From contig NC_051116.1 of NCBI RefSeq assembly GCF_014839805.1, positions 992,001-1,056,000 on the forward strand: DNA of 64,000 nt. Reading direction: 5' to 3'. The stretch is from Manduca sexta. Its lineage: Eukaryota > Arthropoda > Insecta > Lepidoptera > Sphingidae. Both the position numbers and the translations under genes were made by a program. Each line of letters starts with the position of its first letter. Position 1 is the first letter of the stretch. Positions 54,001 through 64,000 of this stretch are shown piece by piece. A model generated the notes under the pieces. That model did not search any database. It was given only the letters and a program-made list of their open reading frames with translations, and had not been told where the DNA came from.

Positions 54001-57000
54001 ACATTAACAAAGAAGACTGAAATCAATTAAAAATATAATATTTATGTCATATAAATATAGCCACATACATTTTGCAGTACATGTATAAATATATATATAA
54101 TTATAACTAAATGAGTTACCTGAACAACATCTTCTCGATCTCTGCCAACACCACTGCCTTCATATTGGGGTGGTTGAACAGCAGCTGGCACAGATGGTAG
54201 ATGACCTTAGACGCTACAGCCTGCGATGGGTCACCGAGTTTGTTGATTATGTTTGTTAGCAGGATCTGTAATGAAAAGTGTGTTGAGTCTATGGCATTTA
54301 TGTGATTGTAATTTAAAAATTTTATGGTTTGACATCCTCCCTAAAGATCTTAGTTCTCAGTATCCTGTTCCGTGATAAAAGGAAATGATCTATCGCAGTT
54401 TTTATATTATATTTTTTTTGCGTTATTTCGAAGACTTTGAAACCTTCATGGTCATAGGGGAGGAACTGAGGTATTGGTCATCCAAAAAGTCAAAGTTACT
54501 ATATCTACCTACATTTTACAACTACACAATTTTTTTTCTAGCTCTTAGTGGTCCGATCTATGCAGAATGAGCTCACAGTGCCTTGAACTCTATCAGGCGA
54601 TTTTTTGAAATCCTGTTCTACTTGAATCAAATGATGAGAAAATTAGAATATAAAAAACCGCAATAAAATTCCAATGATAATTTTATTTAAATAAGATTGT
54701 TATGTTAGTATATTGTGCGAAAAAAAACCTTTCATTCTGTCTTCTTTCTTTCTTTCTTAAAAAAAATTGTAAAATTACCTTTTCCCTTTCTGGATGATGC
54801 ATTAACAGATAAGACATAGCACTGACTGCTTTCTCCTTGTTGGCCTCCACTGAATCGTGAGCGAATTTGTTCAACGCGTCGACATATGCTGAAATAGAAA
54901 ACATTTTATAACATTACATCTTACTTATTTTAGTGTTATATGGATTGAAGTCAAATGGCTTTAATTAATATTATGTTTAAATTTTCATTTAAATGTACAA
55001 TTATAATGCATAATATACAGGCATTGCGGAATTGTTTGTAATAAATCTCCTAGTAACTGAATAGGAAATACAAAAGCAAATCAAACACGCCACTAAAATA
55101 TCATATTGACCTTTCCAACAATCCAATATCTATCCACAAAAACAATTCTAAACACACACAATCACGACTTTTACACTCGAAGTCAGAAGTGCAGCCACTT
55201 TCTGCCGCGTGTATTCTTTGATGAGCCTACGTCATATCGGGCACAAATTCCAGATTCTGGCTGATACTGATTAGAAAAGTTCAAAACCTCTGCCCGACCC
55301 GGGGATCAAATCCCAGACCTTAGCACTGCAACCTTATTGTAAAACAAATACTTCACCGAGGCATATAAAGAATAAACTTTGGCGGAGGCCCATGTTCAGC
55401 GGTGAACATCTTACGGCAGATGATGATGATGATATAAAGAATAAAAAAACTCACTTCCATACAACTCCTTCAACTGATCCTCGTAATACCACAGTTTGAG
55501 TATGTTCCTCTTGGCTTGCTTGTTGCCGGATGTCATCTCTGTCAGATGTGCTAATGGATGCTGGTCAAAAGTCCTCAACTTCACATCTGGGATCAGCAAC
55601 TCCGATATTAACAACTCGGAGAGAGCATCTAAAAATGAACAATTTATTTTATGAAAATAAACTGTCTTATTGCTCTTTTCATGGGTATAATAAGAAGCCT
55701 CAATAAGTCCATAAGCGCCATCAAGTATATATTTTTTATGACAAGACTATGAAAGCTACATACATAAAAAATTTCCGTTATTAGTTTTGAGGTACATGAA
55801 ATCTGCCCGCAATAGGCCATTGTGGCGGACTAAGGTCTATCACAAGCACAGTCTTTCTGTACATGCCAACTGTCATAGTAAATTGTTTCCTTCATTTATC
55901 TAATAGTCCAAATAATTATTCCTTATGTTTATGCGATTTACTATTAATATTTTACGTTTACGCGACTTATTATTAATATTGATAGAAAAAACATGACATT
56001 ACCTATAATTACGATTCCGTCTTTCTTCTTAGCTGGTTTTACATTGTTGATTAAATTCCTTAAAGCCGTCAAGTTGTATAGGGGGTTGTCCTGAAAGAAT
56101 AATTATATATCTTTTCTATTAAAAAATGACTATAGGAATTTCAGGATTTACATCCCATCAAGTCTTCGTAGAATACTTTGGGAATTAATGAAATAACACA
56201 AGGAATTGCTATAGAATGTTCTTTACTTACATAGTATAATTGTACTATGTGTAATAAATAAATAATTATAGTTATATGTTTACCTGTATCAATATAGTAG
56301 CAGCGGCCACTCTGTCTCCTATAGCGCCCTTGTTCAACAGTGTCTTTGCCCATTGGTGATCTGACGAACCACTCCTGTTTGTCTCTGTCAATAGATAAAA
56401 CAATTTTATAATTATGAAAACAATACACTTCCAATGCAAGTGTTTATACAGGAGACCGTTCAAGAGTCAAGTTTTTAGCAGGACACAATGGAAGCAGTTT
56501 CCAACTATAAATTACATTCATCTTCATGAAGAAATTAAGAGTGTTTTCTAAATGTGTTACAATTTACAAGTTATTTGAAATTGGTTATTTTGTAATTATA
56601 TAATTCCTTGGATTATAACTTTTCTATTATTATTTTAGTGCTTGAAAATTCAAATACATGACCAAATCTTTAGATACAAAATACAGTCTATCGCCACATC
56701 CATTTAGATGCAATAAACTCTAAAAATTACCAAACAGATTTTGATGAAATTAGGTATAGAGATTCTTCAAAGCCTTGAGAAGGACATAGGTTGGCATAGC
56801 ACAACACAGTGCTTGTAGCCATATAGGAAAAAAAGAGGACATAGGTTATCCCCCCTTTTTATATACTGGCACATTTAAGTGGTCAAACTGCACCTGATGA
56901 TAAGTAGAGTGGGGTCCAATAGGCTACCATTCACAATTCAAACGCAAGCAGCAATTCAAACTACAAACTCACTTGTCTCATATGCTAATGTGTCTCCATG

Positions 57001-57712
57001 CAATGCACTACTCGCTTCCTTTCTCAACTCTTCCACCTGCTCACTTGTTAGGGTCTTGGTTACTGACGGTTCCTCTGGTAGCTACAAAAAATGGATAAAC
57101 AACTAAGAGATATCATACCTAAGAGATTTTAAGAGTATCAAAATAACATAAAAGTTGAAATATGATCGGTAAATTGTAGCGATAGATCGAAAAAAGCGAT
57201 TGGGATAGTTTGACAACAATGGTTAGACAAGCATAATTAAAATCTTCCCATTGATATCTAATGATATATAATCTGCTTACAAATTCTTTGGCACTGTTGG
57301 TGTTACTGGAGGTTGGGGCTGAATATCATTGAATCTATTTGATAGTTGCGGTGAGCATGAAGTATTTATAGAGAGACTATGTTGGCATTCATAATTTAAA
57401 CAAACCAATTATTCTAAGGGTTAACTACACTGGCTGTAGTGTTACAAAATTACAAAGAGTTACAAATTATTGTTTTGGATTACGCAATACAAGCCGGGAT
57501 TGTAAATGTTCATATATATTATAATTAGTACGAACTTTACTACAGAAACTTACCTGGCTGTACCATTTCTTTTTGTCTTCAAACTCTAAAGTTTCTGCAA
57601 AGTTCTTAGCGATACCTTGACCTTTCTTCTCGTCGGCATTTTTGTCAGGTTTTCCGTAATTAGTGTATGCTTCGTCTATCAAAATGTTCTCCTCAAACCT
57701 TTTATGCTTCAT
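42042..57712 (-). CDS. CEBPZ: CCAAT/enhancer-binding protein zeta homologue (Noc1/Mak21 family), complete, 20 exons, 993 aa
   Basis: Noc1/Mak21/CEBPZ proteins act in the nucleolus in 60S pre-ribosome assembly and export, partnered with Noc2 (family knowledge). Exons, 5' to 3' on the minus strand: 57554-57712, 56973-57081, 56284-56384, 56003-56090, 55455-55628, 54779-54888, 54120-54265, 52829-52964, 52156-52352, 51009-51279, 50503-50656, 49632-49831, 47673-47808, 46934-47110, 45680-45764, 44790-44908, 44176-44322, 43174-43239, 42565-42651 and 42042-42361. They total 2,982 nt with every phase matching. Diagnostic stretches are SDHQWAKTLLNKGAIGDRVAA (about residues 97-117), LKLWYYEDQLKELYG (about 196-210), RAQYYGVCFLNQFFLGK and RMCAAAHVHALHRLVHLAG. 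The CBF/Mak21 domain runs from about 350 to 660 and ends with EYNPFSRNPLYSGA...HAHPTVKLFARKLL. Residues about 750-890 are Asp/Glu-rich, and the last 60 are Lys/Gly-rich and probably bind RNA. Human CEBPZ is of similar length (about 1,050). The donor of exon 17 is a weak GTTTGT. Confidence 0.96.
42875..43146. repeat. Diverged repeat shared with 5.09-5.37 kb and 11.15-11.40 kb
   Basis: The words AACTAGTTGACCGGACAGAC, CTGACAGTTATTTCAAACAA, AGAACCTTCTCCTGACA and CCAAGGGAAATAGAGATTC recur in the same order at 5093-5365, and in reverse at 11130-11395. The unit is about 270 bp with a target-site-like ATATAGATA end. Unidentified family. Confidence 0.65.
43796..44095 (-). mobile_element. SINE family A, old copy in a CEBPZ intron
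   Basis: Tail to head are present but diverged (TTATATGCTGTCTCACTTAT; CCACGCTGGCCTAGAGCGGA; ACTAGACTAACTTAC). It lies in the intron between exons 17 and 18. Confidence 0.78.
44362..44450 (+). repeat. Repeat family B, 3' fragment in a CEBPZ intron
   Basis: Words GGAATAATCGTCTCCCATCA, then CCCCACTCCAATTACCAGC, TGTGGTGGGGACACTTT. Similar short pieces lie at 42497-42536, 53775-53860 and (reverse) 56875-56935. Confidence 0.65.
45823..46340 (-). mobile_element. Complete Lep1-like Helitron in a CEBPZ intron
   Basis: Read on the minus strand it starts TCTATACTATTATATAAAG, has TTTGTTTGTTTG, one copy of the 123-bp unit, ACAAAGTCCACCGC, a GCGAGCGGAGCCGCGGGC hairpin, AAAAACTAG and then T. 518 bp. It is the single-unit counterpart of the 13.46-kb element. 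It lies between exons 14 and 15. Confidence 0.88.
46498..46803 (-). mobile_element. SINE family A, diverged, in the same CEBPZ intron
   Basis: ATCATCCGTGTATTATACTG through AACTAGGCTATCGC. Small internal deletions and no clear target duplication, so it is old. Confidence 0.82.
47405..47645 (-). repeat. Repeat family B, near full-length, in a CEBPZ intron
   Basis: Reverse-orientation copy with GCACCTGATGGTAAGTGTAG, GACGAGAGATGATG, GATCCCGGAACGCGACACTT and CACCTTGTGTAAG, ending in ACGGGCGGATAAAAAATATA. It is immediately left of CEBPZ exon 13. Confidence 0.75.
47985..48145 (-). repeat. Repeat family B, second copy in the same intron
   Basis: TACTTGATGGCAAGCGGAGT, then GATATATACAGGGTGATCCC and GAACGCGAAACACGTAGG. 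Confidence 0.65.
48150..48545 (+). repeat. Repeat family F interrupted by about 170 bp
   Basis: Left part 48150-48305 (GGGATACTGGAAACCCC; AGAAGGAAACCTCTTAGG). Right part 48466-48545 (AGGTTGGGAGGAGAGGAGAT; GGAAATATTCGCGAGAACTT). The continuous counterpart is at 34750-34995. AGGTTG at both edges of the interruption may be a short target duplication. Confidence 0.6.
48594..48720 (-). mobile_element. SINE family A, decayed fragment
   Basis: CTTTAGTCCACCACCACCTG, TCACTATAGAGAACTTC and AATGTTTTCCTTCACC follow family-A order at reduced identity. Confidence 0.6.
48770..49545 (+). repeat. Repeat families D and E in tandem, E split by a SINE
   Basis: Family D covers 48775-48940 and family E 48950-49545. 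E is interrupted between AACTAATTTGTCATTAT and TGTCATTATGCCGCAACG by the SINE at 49065-49401. Removing the SINE and one duplication restores the 36.72-kb arrangement. Confidence 0.75.
49065..49401 (-). mobile_element. SINE family A, young full-length copy nested in repeat E
   Basis: ATTTGTCATTAT flanks both sides (49053-49064 and 49402-49413). The element is complete and close to the other young copies (8.6, 30.1 and 35.0 kb). It lies in the CEBPZ intron between exons 12 and 13. Confidence 0.94.
49890..50165 (+). mobile_element. Lep1-like Helitron, 3'-truncated, in a CEBPZ intron
   Basis: Starts A|TCTATACTATTATATAAAG, keeps one 123-bp-type unit (GCTATATATCATCACGG) and the TGAGAGCTTCTGTTGCGTGC word. 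It stops before the hairpin. Confidence 0.75.
50421..50469. repeat. GA-rich simple repeat in a CEBPZ intron
   Basis: Nearly pure purine, GAGA-type, on the plus strand, about 35 bp beyond the donor of CEBPZ exon 11. On the transcribed CEBPZ RNA it is a long pyrimidine tract. Confidence 0.9.
50696..50884 (+). mobile_element. Short complete Helitron-like element in a CEBPZ intron
   Basis: Starts A|TCTATACTAATATATAAAG and ends with the hairpin CACGCGAGCAGAGCTGCGAGC, AAAAGCTAG and T. 189 bp. Its left end is only 40 bp from the acceptor of exon 11. Confidence 0.8.
51739..52084. mobile_element. Palindromic TTAA-flanked MITE, copy 2, in a CEBPZ intron
   Basis: Same family as 19976-20340, with the same ends (TTAAGGCGATACCTC ... 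GAGGTATCGCCTTAA). The outer arms match well (TTTCACCTTTAATCTGGG pairs with CCCAGATTAAAGGTGAAA). The left arm has about 40 bases near 51855-51880 replaced by unrelated sequence, so the middle pairs poorly there. 346 bp, 72 bp from the donor of exon 9. Confidence 0.88.
53246..53400 (+). repeat. Repeat family B in a CEBPZ intron
   Basis: TTTATATCCGCCCGGATAG, ACACAAGGTGTTAAAATCC, TCGCGTTCCGGGATCAGC. 3'-truncated; the 3' words reappear at 53775-53860. Confidence 0.75.
55200..55435 (-). repeat. SINE family C (reverse) followed by a LINE-tail fragment
   Basis: 55240-55365 carries the reverse-complement family-C body and head (GGGCACAAATTCCAGATTCT; GCCCGACCCGGGGATC; TTCACCGAGGCA). 55380-55430 carries the LINE tail GGCGGAGGCCCATGTTCAGC and a GATGAT microsatellite. 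Confidence 0.6.
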
Positions 57713-58254
57713 TTTGGAATTATTGCATTAAAAATTATTCGTAAACACGTGAAAACAAATCACCGCCCATGCTGCCAATTGACATAAGTTGACATATTTT
57801 GACATTGACAAATAAAGATTTTATTTGTTCACGCCAATGGTTCACGGATGTTCGATTTAGTTCACGCATTTATTCGCGACTTAAAGATTTTAATATTGAA
57901 AAATATTACAATACCAAATAAAAATATAATATCACTGCAAATATAAAAATTCATATGCAAAAATAAAGACTGCTAAGGAACAATTTTTCACGGCTAAAAG
58001 GCTAGCATTCCAAACTAATAATCAGCCAAAGGCGTGTCTAAAAAAGTAACGGTTGTACACAATTTTAAACTTTATATCAATTCATTAAAGTTGATTATTA
58101 CTTTGATCATATTAATTTCCATATATCTCTTTGATTTGTCATATCGACAAAAAGTTATAAGACTGCTTTGCGGGGAGTTTACAATTTAACACACGGATAT
58201 TTAGTTAAAATTAAGTAGTTTTTATTTAACTAACTAAGAAATTAAGCATTCAGA
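57713..58254. promoter_or_regulatory. Putative bidirectional promoter between CEBPZ and Arp2
   Basis: Only 542 bp separate the CEBPZ start codon (minus strand) from the Arp2 start codon (plus strand). The interval must hold both 5' UTRs and at least part of both promoters. It shows no obvious SINE, Helitron or long repeat, unlike almost every other gap in the window, which fits constraint. I see no convincing TATA box. Housekeeping insect promoters often lack one, so exact start sites cannot be given from sequence alone. Confidence 0.6.
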
Positions 58255-61200
58255 ATGGACGATAAAGGAAGAAAAGTGATCGTTTGTGACAACGGTACCG
58301 GTGTAAGTTAAAACTCACATTATGTTCGGGATGTGTTGATAAGAAACTGATTCATCGCCTGTTTTCTTTTTAAAAATGTGTTACAGTTTGTGAAATGTGG
58401 GTTCGCCGGTAGCAACTTTCCGGCGTACATCTTCCCGTCGATGGTGGGACGGCCGATTATCAGAGCGGAGAACAAAATCGGCGATATTGACGTGCAGGTA
58501 AGCGGAAATACACTGTAAAGATTATTTCGCCAATAGATTATGTTTTCCTGGTGTCTATTTGTTAGTTGTAACTGCTTTGTTTTATAGCAGGAATTATAAT
58601 AATTGAAAAACGAAGGTTTCATTAGATTTCTATATTTGTATCAGGTTTGGGCAGGTTTATTGCCCTGTAGTAATATGGGTTTGGCTTTTTGGTGTAGAGA
58701 AAATTTATATGATGTAGGCCAGGAGGTCCTGGGTATCATTCTTAGCCTGGGTTTTATTTTTGATACAATTTATCAGGGAGTGAAGGCAACAAGGGTTAAT
58801 TATGTATATAAATGTTTTTGGACTACATTAACTACTTGTGGAAATGTAATAATATAAATATCATCCCTGTATAATATACTGTTCCATTGCTGGGCACAGA
58901 ACCTCGTTTACAACTGAAATGGATTAAGCGTTAATCCACCACGCTGGTCTAGTGCGGATTTGTAGACTACACATGCCCTAAATATTCTTTTAGAGAACTT
59001 CTCAGATATGCAGGTTTTCTCACAACTTTTTCCCTCACGATTAAAACAAGCAATATTACACAAAACATACCGTCATAACTTTAGAAAAGTCATAGGTGTG
59101 TGCCTTTGGAATTTGAACCTGCATACATTCGTCTCAGCAGTCCGTTCCACTCCCAACTTGGCTATCTATATTATGATATATTTATCATGAATATGTTGCA
59201 GGGTATTACAATTGGAGTAAGTCAAACATGAGTTAGCATGTTGATATGCATGGTATTTTGATTTAATAAATAGAGCGAAATTCACTGACCATATAAGAAG
59301 TTTCCTGTGTTGCTAATTTTAACTTGAATATGGCTGTTTCAGTATTAATTTCTGTGTTACGTAGTTAGGTGGTGTTCGTTTTTGATTTATATATTTTAAC
59401 ATAAAGAAAAATACTGTACATACATGACTAACAATTATAACGAAAATGAGTTGTATATAAACATTTTATATTAAACTTCAACCCCTATTCTCTCCTATAA
59501 TTGGCAAATCAATATCCTTAAAATCAGTATTACGATAATATTCCAATGACAAAATTCTGAGAGAAAAGTTGTGGAAGTCCTAACAGTGACAAAATAATAA
59601 TTTCATGCTGCAAAGGCTTTCAACCGCGAAATTGTGAAGGTAATGGTGTCAATAATATAGTGCCATGCGTTAGCTTTCTTCTAGTGCCTAATAAATTAAT
59701 ATAGCCATGAAGTCACTTAGTTTTTTGCAGATATGCAGAGACCTATGTTTGAAATTAGGCACTTTGCAATAATTATCGATACATATTTATTCACATGCAT
59801 AACTTTTTTGTATAACTGAGTGGAAGAAGTAGCTTGCTTACCTGATAATCTATGGCTGTCTCGTTAGATACTATTTTATTTTGTTAAAGTAAATTTTTTA
59901 CACTAGCTTTATCTATTTTACCATCACTTACCATTAGGTGCAGGTCAAAAAAAATTATGTGGCTCCACCTACATGAAAATGTTTTTCCAGAATAAAAGTC
60001 GTTATTAAAACTAACTTTCCGTCCAGATTAAAAGTATCGAGAGTAATGTAGCTTCCTCATTGTGAACATTTTTAAAATCAGTTAAGTAGTTCTTGAAATT
60101 GGTGGGTTCAAATAAACACTTCAGTATATTAGTATAGATAATAACTGGCAGTTTAAAATTTCAATACCATTCCCAACTTATAGCATAGCATAGTGCAGTA
60201 TTCTATTATATCTATCATACATCAAATGTTTATAATAGGTATTGTATCTATTATAAACATATTGCAATACACATTAAGGTAATTGCCTCTTTTTCTTTAA
60301 AATAAATAGTTTCTGAACACTCCCTTGCAATAGAAATAGATAAATCTATAACTTCATTATATAGCAAGAACATAACATTTTAAATATCGTTTTTATTTTC
60401 TAAAACGCCTAATTTTAGATTTTGGTTTTCATATATTAGTGGATTAAACTGCTCTATACTAAAATTACTTGCGGTATATTCTTGTCTTTTTCCCAGGGCC
60501 TAAAAATGGCTTTGAGCCACAGTATCATAGATCAAAAAACATCACAGCTTACGCTCGAAAACTCTGGAGTATTTCTCCATATATGCAAAGTATTTAGTAT
60601 AATTAGGTCACTGTACAAATTAATTTATCTTGCATTAGAATTTATATCGTTTTGTGTGTATTATTTGACATATATTTTTAGGCACTGCTGCTTTGACTAA
60701 ATTTGTTTGCAACAATAACATTCTATAGGTTGAAGTCCATGTCTCTAAAATAAATAATAGTTTTGAGCCAGCAACACCATGCTCAATCTACTGTTGAGGT
60801 CCTTTGACTAAACCCCACAAATGCTGTCAAGGCAAGCGCTGCGCCTCGCCACTCGCAGCATTCTTTTTGTAGATGAATAAGTTTTAAAATATCAACAGAT
60901 TTGCTTCAAAAAACTATGAACACTGGAGACATGGACATTTTTCCTCTTATTATTGTTTTCCTTTAAAGTTTTGTTTCAATAACAAGTGTGACAGTATGTA
61001 TTAACAATACATATATATTACAATCTGTAGTACATTGTATAATATTTTCAGGATTTGATGGTAGGTGATGAGGCGTCAAAACTTCGATCTATGTTGGAAG
61101 TCAGCTATCCCATGGAAAATGGGGTGAGTAATTATGACAATAAACACCATAGCTTCCGTTAAACGATACTGTAAAATTTGTAGATTAATTTTATAGTTAA

Positions 61201-64000
61201 AATTAAAATATAGTGTTTTCAGAAAGCCGTGTTACTATATCTAAAGGAAATTCATACTTAATTACATATTATGGATACTGCATCAAACATAACTACTAGC
61301 CTATGATTTAACATTTGAATATTATCGATATTCAATCCACTCAAAGTAAGGCTTATTACAATTTGAAATTATTACTTACATAGAGCTGTTTCATTTTTTA
61401 AGCTTTTAATATTTTTTTTCCTAAATCCCACAATTTCAACCCCACAGGTGGTCAGGAACTGGGAGGACATGTGCCACGTGTGGGACTACACGTTCGGACC
61501 GAGCAAGATGAACATCGACCCGCGCGAGACCAAGATACTGCTCACCGAGCCGCCCATGAACCCCACCAAGAACAGAGAGAAGATGATTGAGGTGCGTACA
61601 GCAGGATTTGTTCATTAAAATCTAACTTGGTTTTTACTTTCTGAATACTAAACTAACTCTGTTTTTATTACCTGAACAAGAAATACCAAATCAGTTTTTA
61701 TTTCCTGAATACTGAACCAACTAAGTTTTTACCTTTTGAACACTAAACCAACTCAGTTTTCATTTTGTGAATACTAAACCATCTCGGTTTATTTTTTGAA
61801 TACTATACCAACTCGGTTTTTAGAATTAATTCTTTATTTTGCATCAAATTTACTCCAAATTGAGAATTTAGATATTATCAATAGTAATACTATTTTTTCA
61901 TCTATAATGCCTCCAAAAAATAAATAATATGTTAACAATTTCTATATGTATTTACTTGTGAAGTTGATAGACTAGCTGATATGCCTAAGGTTAATGCTGG
62001 AAGCCGGTGGGTCTATGACATTTTGTGGCTTTTAACCGATTTAAAAAAAAGGAGGAAGTTCTCAAGTCCACTGTATTTTGATGGTATTACTTCAGGCAGA
62101 ATAATTCCAGTATCAATACAACAATCAAGAACCTTGTTTTGAATGTTCATAGACTGTATTTAATTTTGATGTTTATTCGCAGGTTATGTTTGAGAAATAT
62201 GCATTTGACAGTGCGTATGTGGCCATCCAAGCCGTTCTCACCCTGTACGCGCAGGGGCTTATTTCAGGAGTAGTTGTGGACTCTGGTAAATAAAGCATAT
62301 TTACATACTTAATAAGTTAGTATTGCTGGTGGTAGGATATATTTTATATCCGCCTGGATAGCGACCACCGTACACAAGGTGTTAAAACCCGCCATAGTGT
62401 TAGGGATCAGTCTGTGTATAGGTTTCAACAGGTCGGCATAATTGTGTCGATTGTCGAGGGGTAATCATATCTCTTCAGTCGACTTCTATTGGATTCCACT
62501 TACCATCAGTGGTGGCTTTGCGGTGCACGTATAAAAAAAGTATTGTTTTTGGTAAGATTTTCAACCGATTGTATTACAAAGTAACAAAAAACCACAAGAG
62601 GTTGATGATACAATCATAGTTAAATTGTTTCTATAACATACAAGAAGTGTGGTGGGTTTTCTCCATGTTGGTAAGGGGTAAGAGAATATGGAAGAAGAGG
62701 ATTTTCAATTTTATTACAATGAATATATACATCGCCTACCAGCCGTTTTTAATAAACGATCCCAATCTCAATCTTCAATCCGATTCCAAGAATGAACCAA
62801 TGAAAATAACGCATTTTTAAACATGTCAAAATCCTTTGTTCTGATTGGTCCATTTTTGAGATAGATCGGAAGAAGCGATTGCCATCGTTTACTGACAATA
62901 GCGTGGCCAAAGGTTCAATACCCAAGATACTTACAAACTGGACTAAAAAAAAACAAAATGGCGTGGATAACGGTACCCAGGATACTTACAATCTGAACCG
63001 ATAAAAAAATTGTTTCTAGGCGATGGTGTTACCCACATTTGTCCGGTTTACGAAGAGTTCGCGCTGCCGCATCTGACGAGGCGTTTGGACATAGCCGGCA
63101 GGGACATCACTAGATACCTTATAAAGGTATCATTTTTACATATTTACAAAATATTCATATAAAAAAAAATATATAAAAATATCTTGTTACTATAATTTCA
63201 GTAACAAGTATGAACGTCATTAGTGCATTGAAAAAATTGTCCATTTTCAATTTTAAATTTATCCAGTAAAGCAAAAGTTACTTTGATGACAATTTTAATA
63301 TTTTCCTTCTTTATAGTTTAAATATTAATACCATTCTTTTGCAACACCCTGTATATGACAATCAAATATATTTCCCCTCTATGGTTTGAATATGTGAATG
63401 GGACACAGCAATCAAAGATGAGTAACGGGATTAGAATATGATTAAAAAAAATTAGAAAACTAAAACCATATTAGTTATTAAGGGATAAGTTTTGGCACAT
63501 TGTCAGCAAAGGTGAGGACAAGTATGTGGTTTCATTTAGTAGCTCAATGTCAAAATGTCCCTGTGTAACCCTGTATCAAGTGGCGAAGGGTTCATATAAC
63601 CCGATTCTTTCCTGCCTCTCCCTCTATGTAGAATTTATGTAGAATCTAATATCATTAGAGAGATTCGCAGACCACATTCATGCATATTAGTACCTATATG
63701 TTGTGTAGAGTTTTCTTTCAGAATATTTCACCTTTCGCCTCTGCCCTGTACATTAAAAATAAATATATATCCACTGCTATAATTTGAAAAAAAATTAAGA
63801 TTCTTTGTAAGGTTTCAAAATAAATCCCACCTTTTCATAACATCCTGTATCAACAGTTGCTGCTACTGCGCGGCTACGCGTTCAACCATTCCGCGGACTT
63901 TGAAACAGTGCGCATGATGAAGGAGAAGCTCTGTTACATCGGATACAACATCGAGCAAGAGCAGCGGCTCGCGTGGGAGACCACCGTTCTAGTCGAACCC
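58255..64000 (+). CDS. Arp2: Actin-related protein 2 (Arp2), N-terminal 243 residues, partial at right edge
   Basis: Arp2 is the actin-like subunit of the Arp2/3 complex, which nucleates branched actin filaments in the cytoplasm; this is family knowledge. Seven coding exons are visible: 58255-58302, 58387-58497, 61052-61123, 61448-61591, 62183-62285, 63020-63126 and 63857-64000 (continues off the window). All introns are GT-AG and the frame is kept throughout. The start is ATG in the context CAGAATGG and gives [16 protein letters not shown]. The first phosphate loop ([13 protein letters not shown]) is at about residues 12-24, [15 protein letters not shown] near 109-123 and the second phosphate loop [16 protein letters not shown] near 156-171, followed by [18 protein letters not shown]. 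The family is about 390-400 residues long, so roughly 150 are missing to the right. Intron 2 (58498-61051) carries a SINE and a Helitron fragment. The gene is divergent from CEBPZ. Identity as Arp2 rather than actin or Arp3 rests on the [12 protein letters not shown] and [12 protein letters not shown] context. Confidence 0.96.
58858..59170 (-). mobile_element. SINE family A, diverged, in Arp2 intron 2
   Basis: ATCATCCCTGTATAATATAC through CCCAACTTGGCTATC. It keeps body order, but the A-box region is altered. Confidence 0.82.
59945..60138 (-). mobile_element. Helitron-like fragment in Arp2 intron 2
   Basis: On the minus strand it starts TCTATACTAATATACTGAAG, the Lep1-type start. The terminal hairpin is missing. 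Confidence 0.6.
62325..62540 (+). repeat. Repeat family B in Arp2 intron 5
   Basis: TTTATATCCGCCTGGATAGC, ACACAAGGTGTTAAAACCC, GCATAATTGTGTCGATTGTC and CCACTTACCATCAG; a small deletion in the middle. Confidence 0.75.
63127..63856. other. Arp2 intron 6
   Basis: GT (GTATCA) to AG (CAACAG). AT-rich. A CCCTGTAT word recurs near 63350, 63570 and 63844. No element identified. Confidence 0.7.

Overview
This is a eukaryotic, almost certainly lepidopteran (moth or butterfly) nuclear window. It has an AT-rich background, small coding exons separated by AT-rich GT-AG introns, and heavy interspersion of short mobile elements typical of Lepidoptera: tRNA-derived SINEs, Lep1-like Helitrons ending in a GC hairpin plus CTAG, and MITEs. 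There are no bacterial-style operons, rRNA genes or CRISPR arrays. I do not assign a species.

Four protein-coding loci can be supported, read here from right to left. (1) 58255-64000, plus strand: the first seven coding exons (243 residues) of actin-related protein 2 (Arp2), running off the right edge. (2) 42042-57712, minus strand: a complete 20-exon CEBPZ/Noc1/Mak21-type ribosome-biogenesis factor of 993 residues. Every exon junction keeps the reading frame. It is divergent from Arp2, and the 542 bp between the two start codons probably hold a bidirectional promoter. (3) 38689-39283, minus strand: a 198-codon first coding exon of a Ser/Thr/Pro-rich acidic protein I do not recognise; its downstream exons were not found. 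(4) 6593-22060, minus strand: the first two coding exons of an MSK/JIL-1-type AGC kinase. A basic N-terminal exon is joined across a 15-kb intron to an exon carrying the start of the kinase domain; the rest lies to the left.

Layout: 1-6592 is repeat-rich, with a Harbinger-like MITE, a perfect-palindrome-tipped foldback and SINE fragments. 6662-21624 is MSK intron 1, full of SINEs and Helitrons, including a Helitron with six 123-bp tandem units, an hAT-type MITE and two large hairpins. 22061-38688 is intergenic or first-intron sequence made mostly of repeats. 39284-42041 is a quieter intergenic gap. 42042-57712 is CEBPZ with TE-laden introns. 57713-64000 is the shared promoter and Arp2.

The most unusual features are the long foldbacks: a TTAA-flanked palindromic family in two copies (in MSK intron 1 and CEBPZ intron 9) and a perfect 53-bp inverted repeat beside the first copy. 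They would be transcribed as long double-stranded hairpins within host pre-mRNAs. The other notable point is that the 38.7-kb and 22.0-kb first exons share the same splice phase, so they could be alternative N-termini of one kinase.
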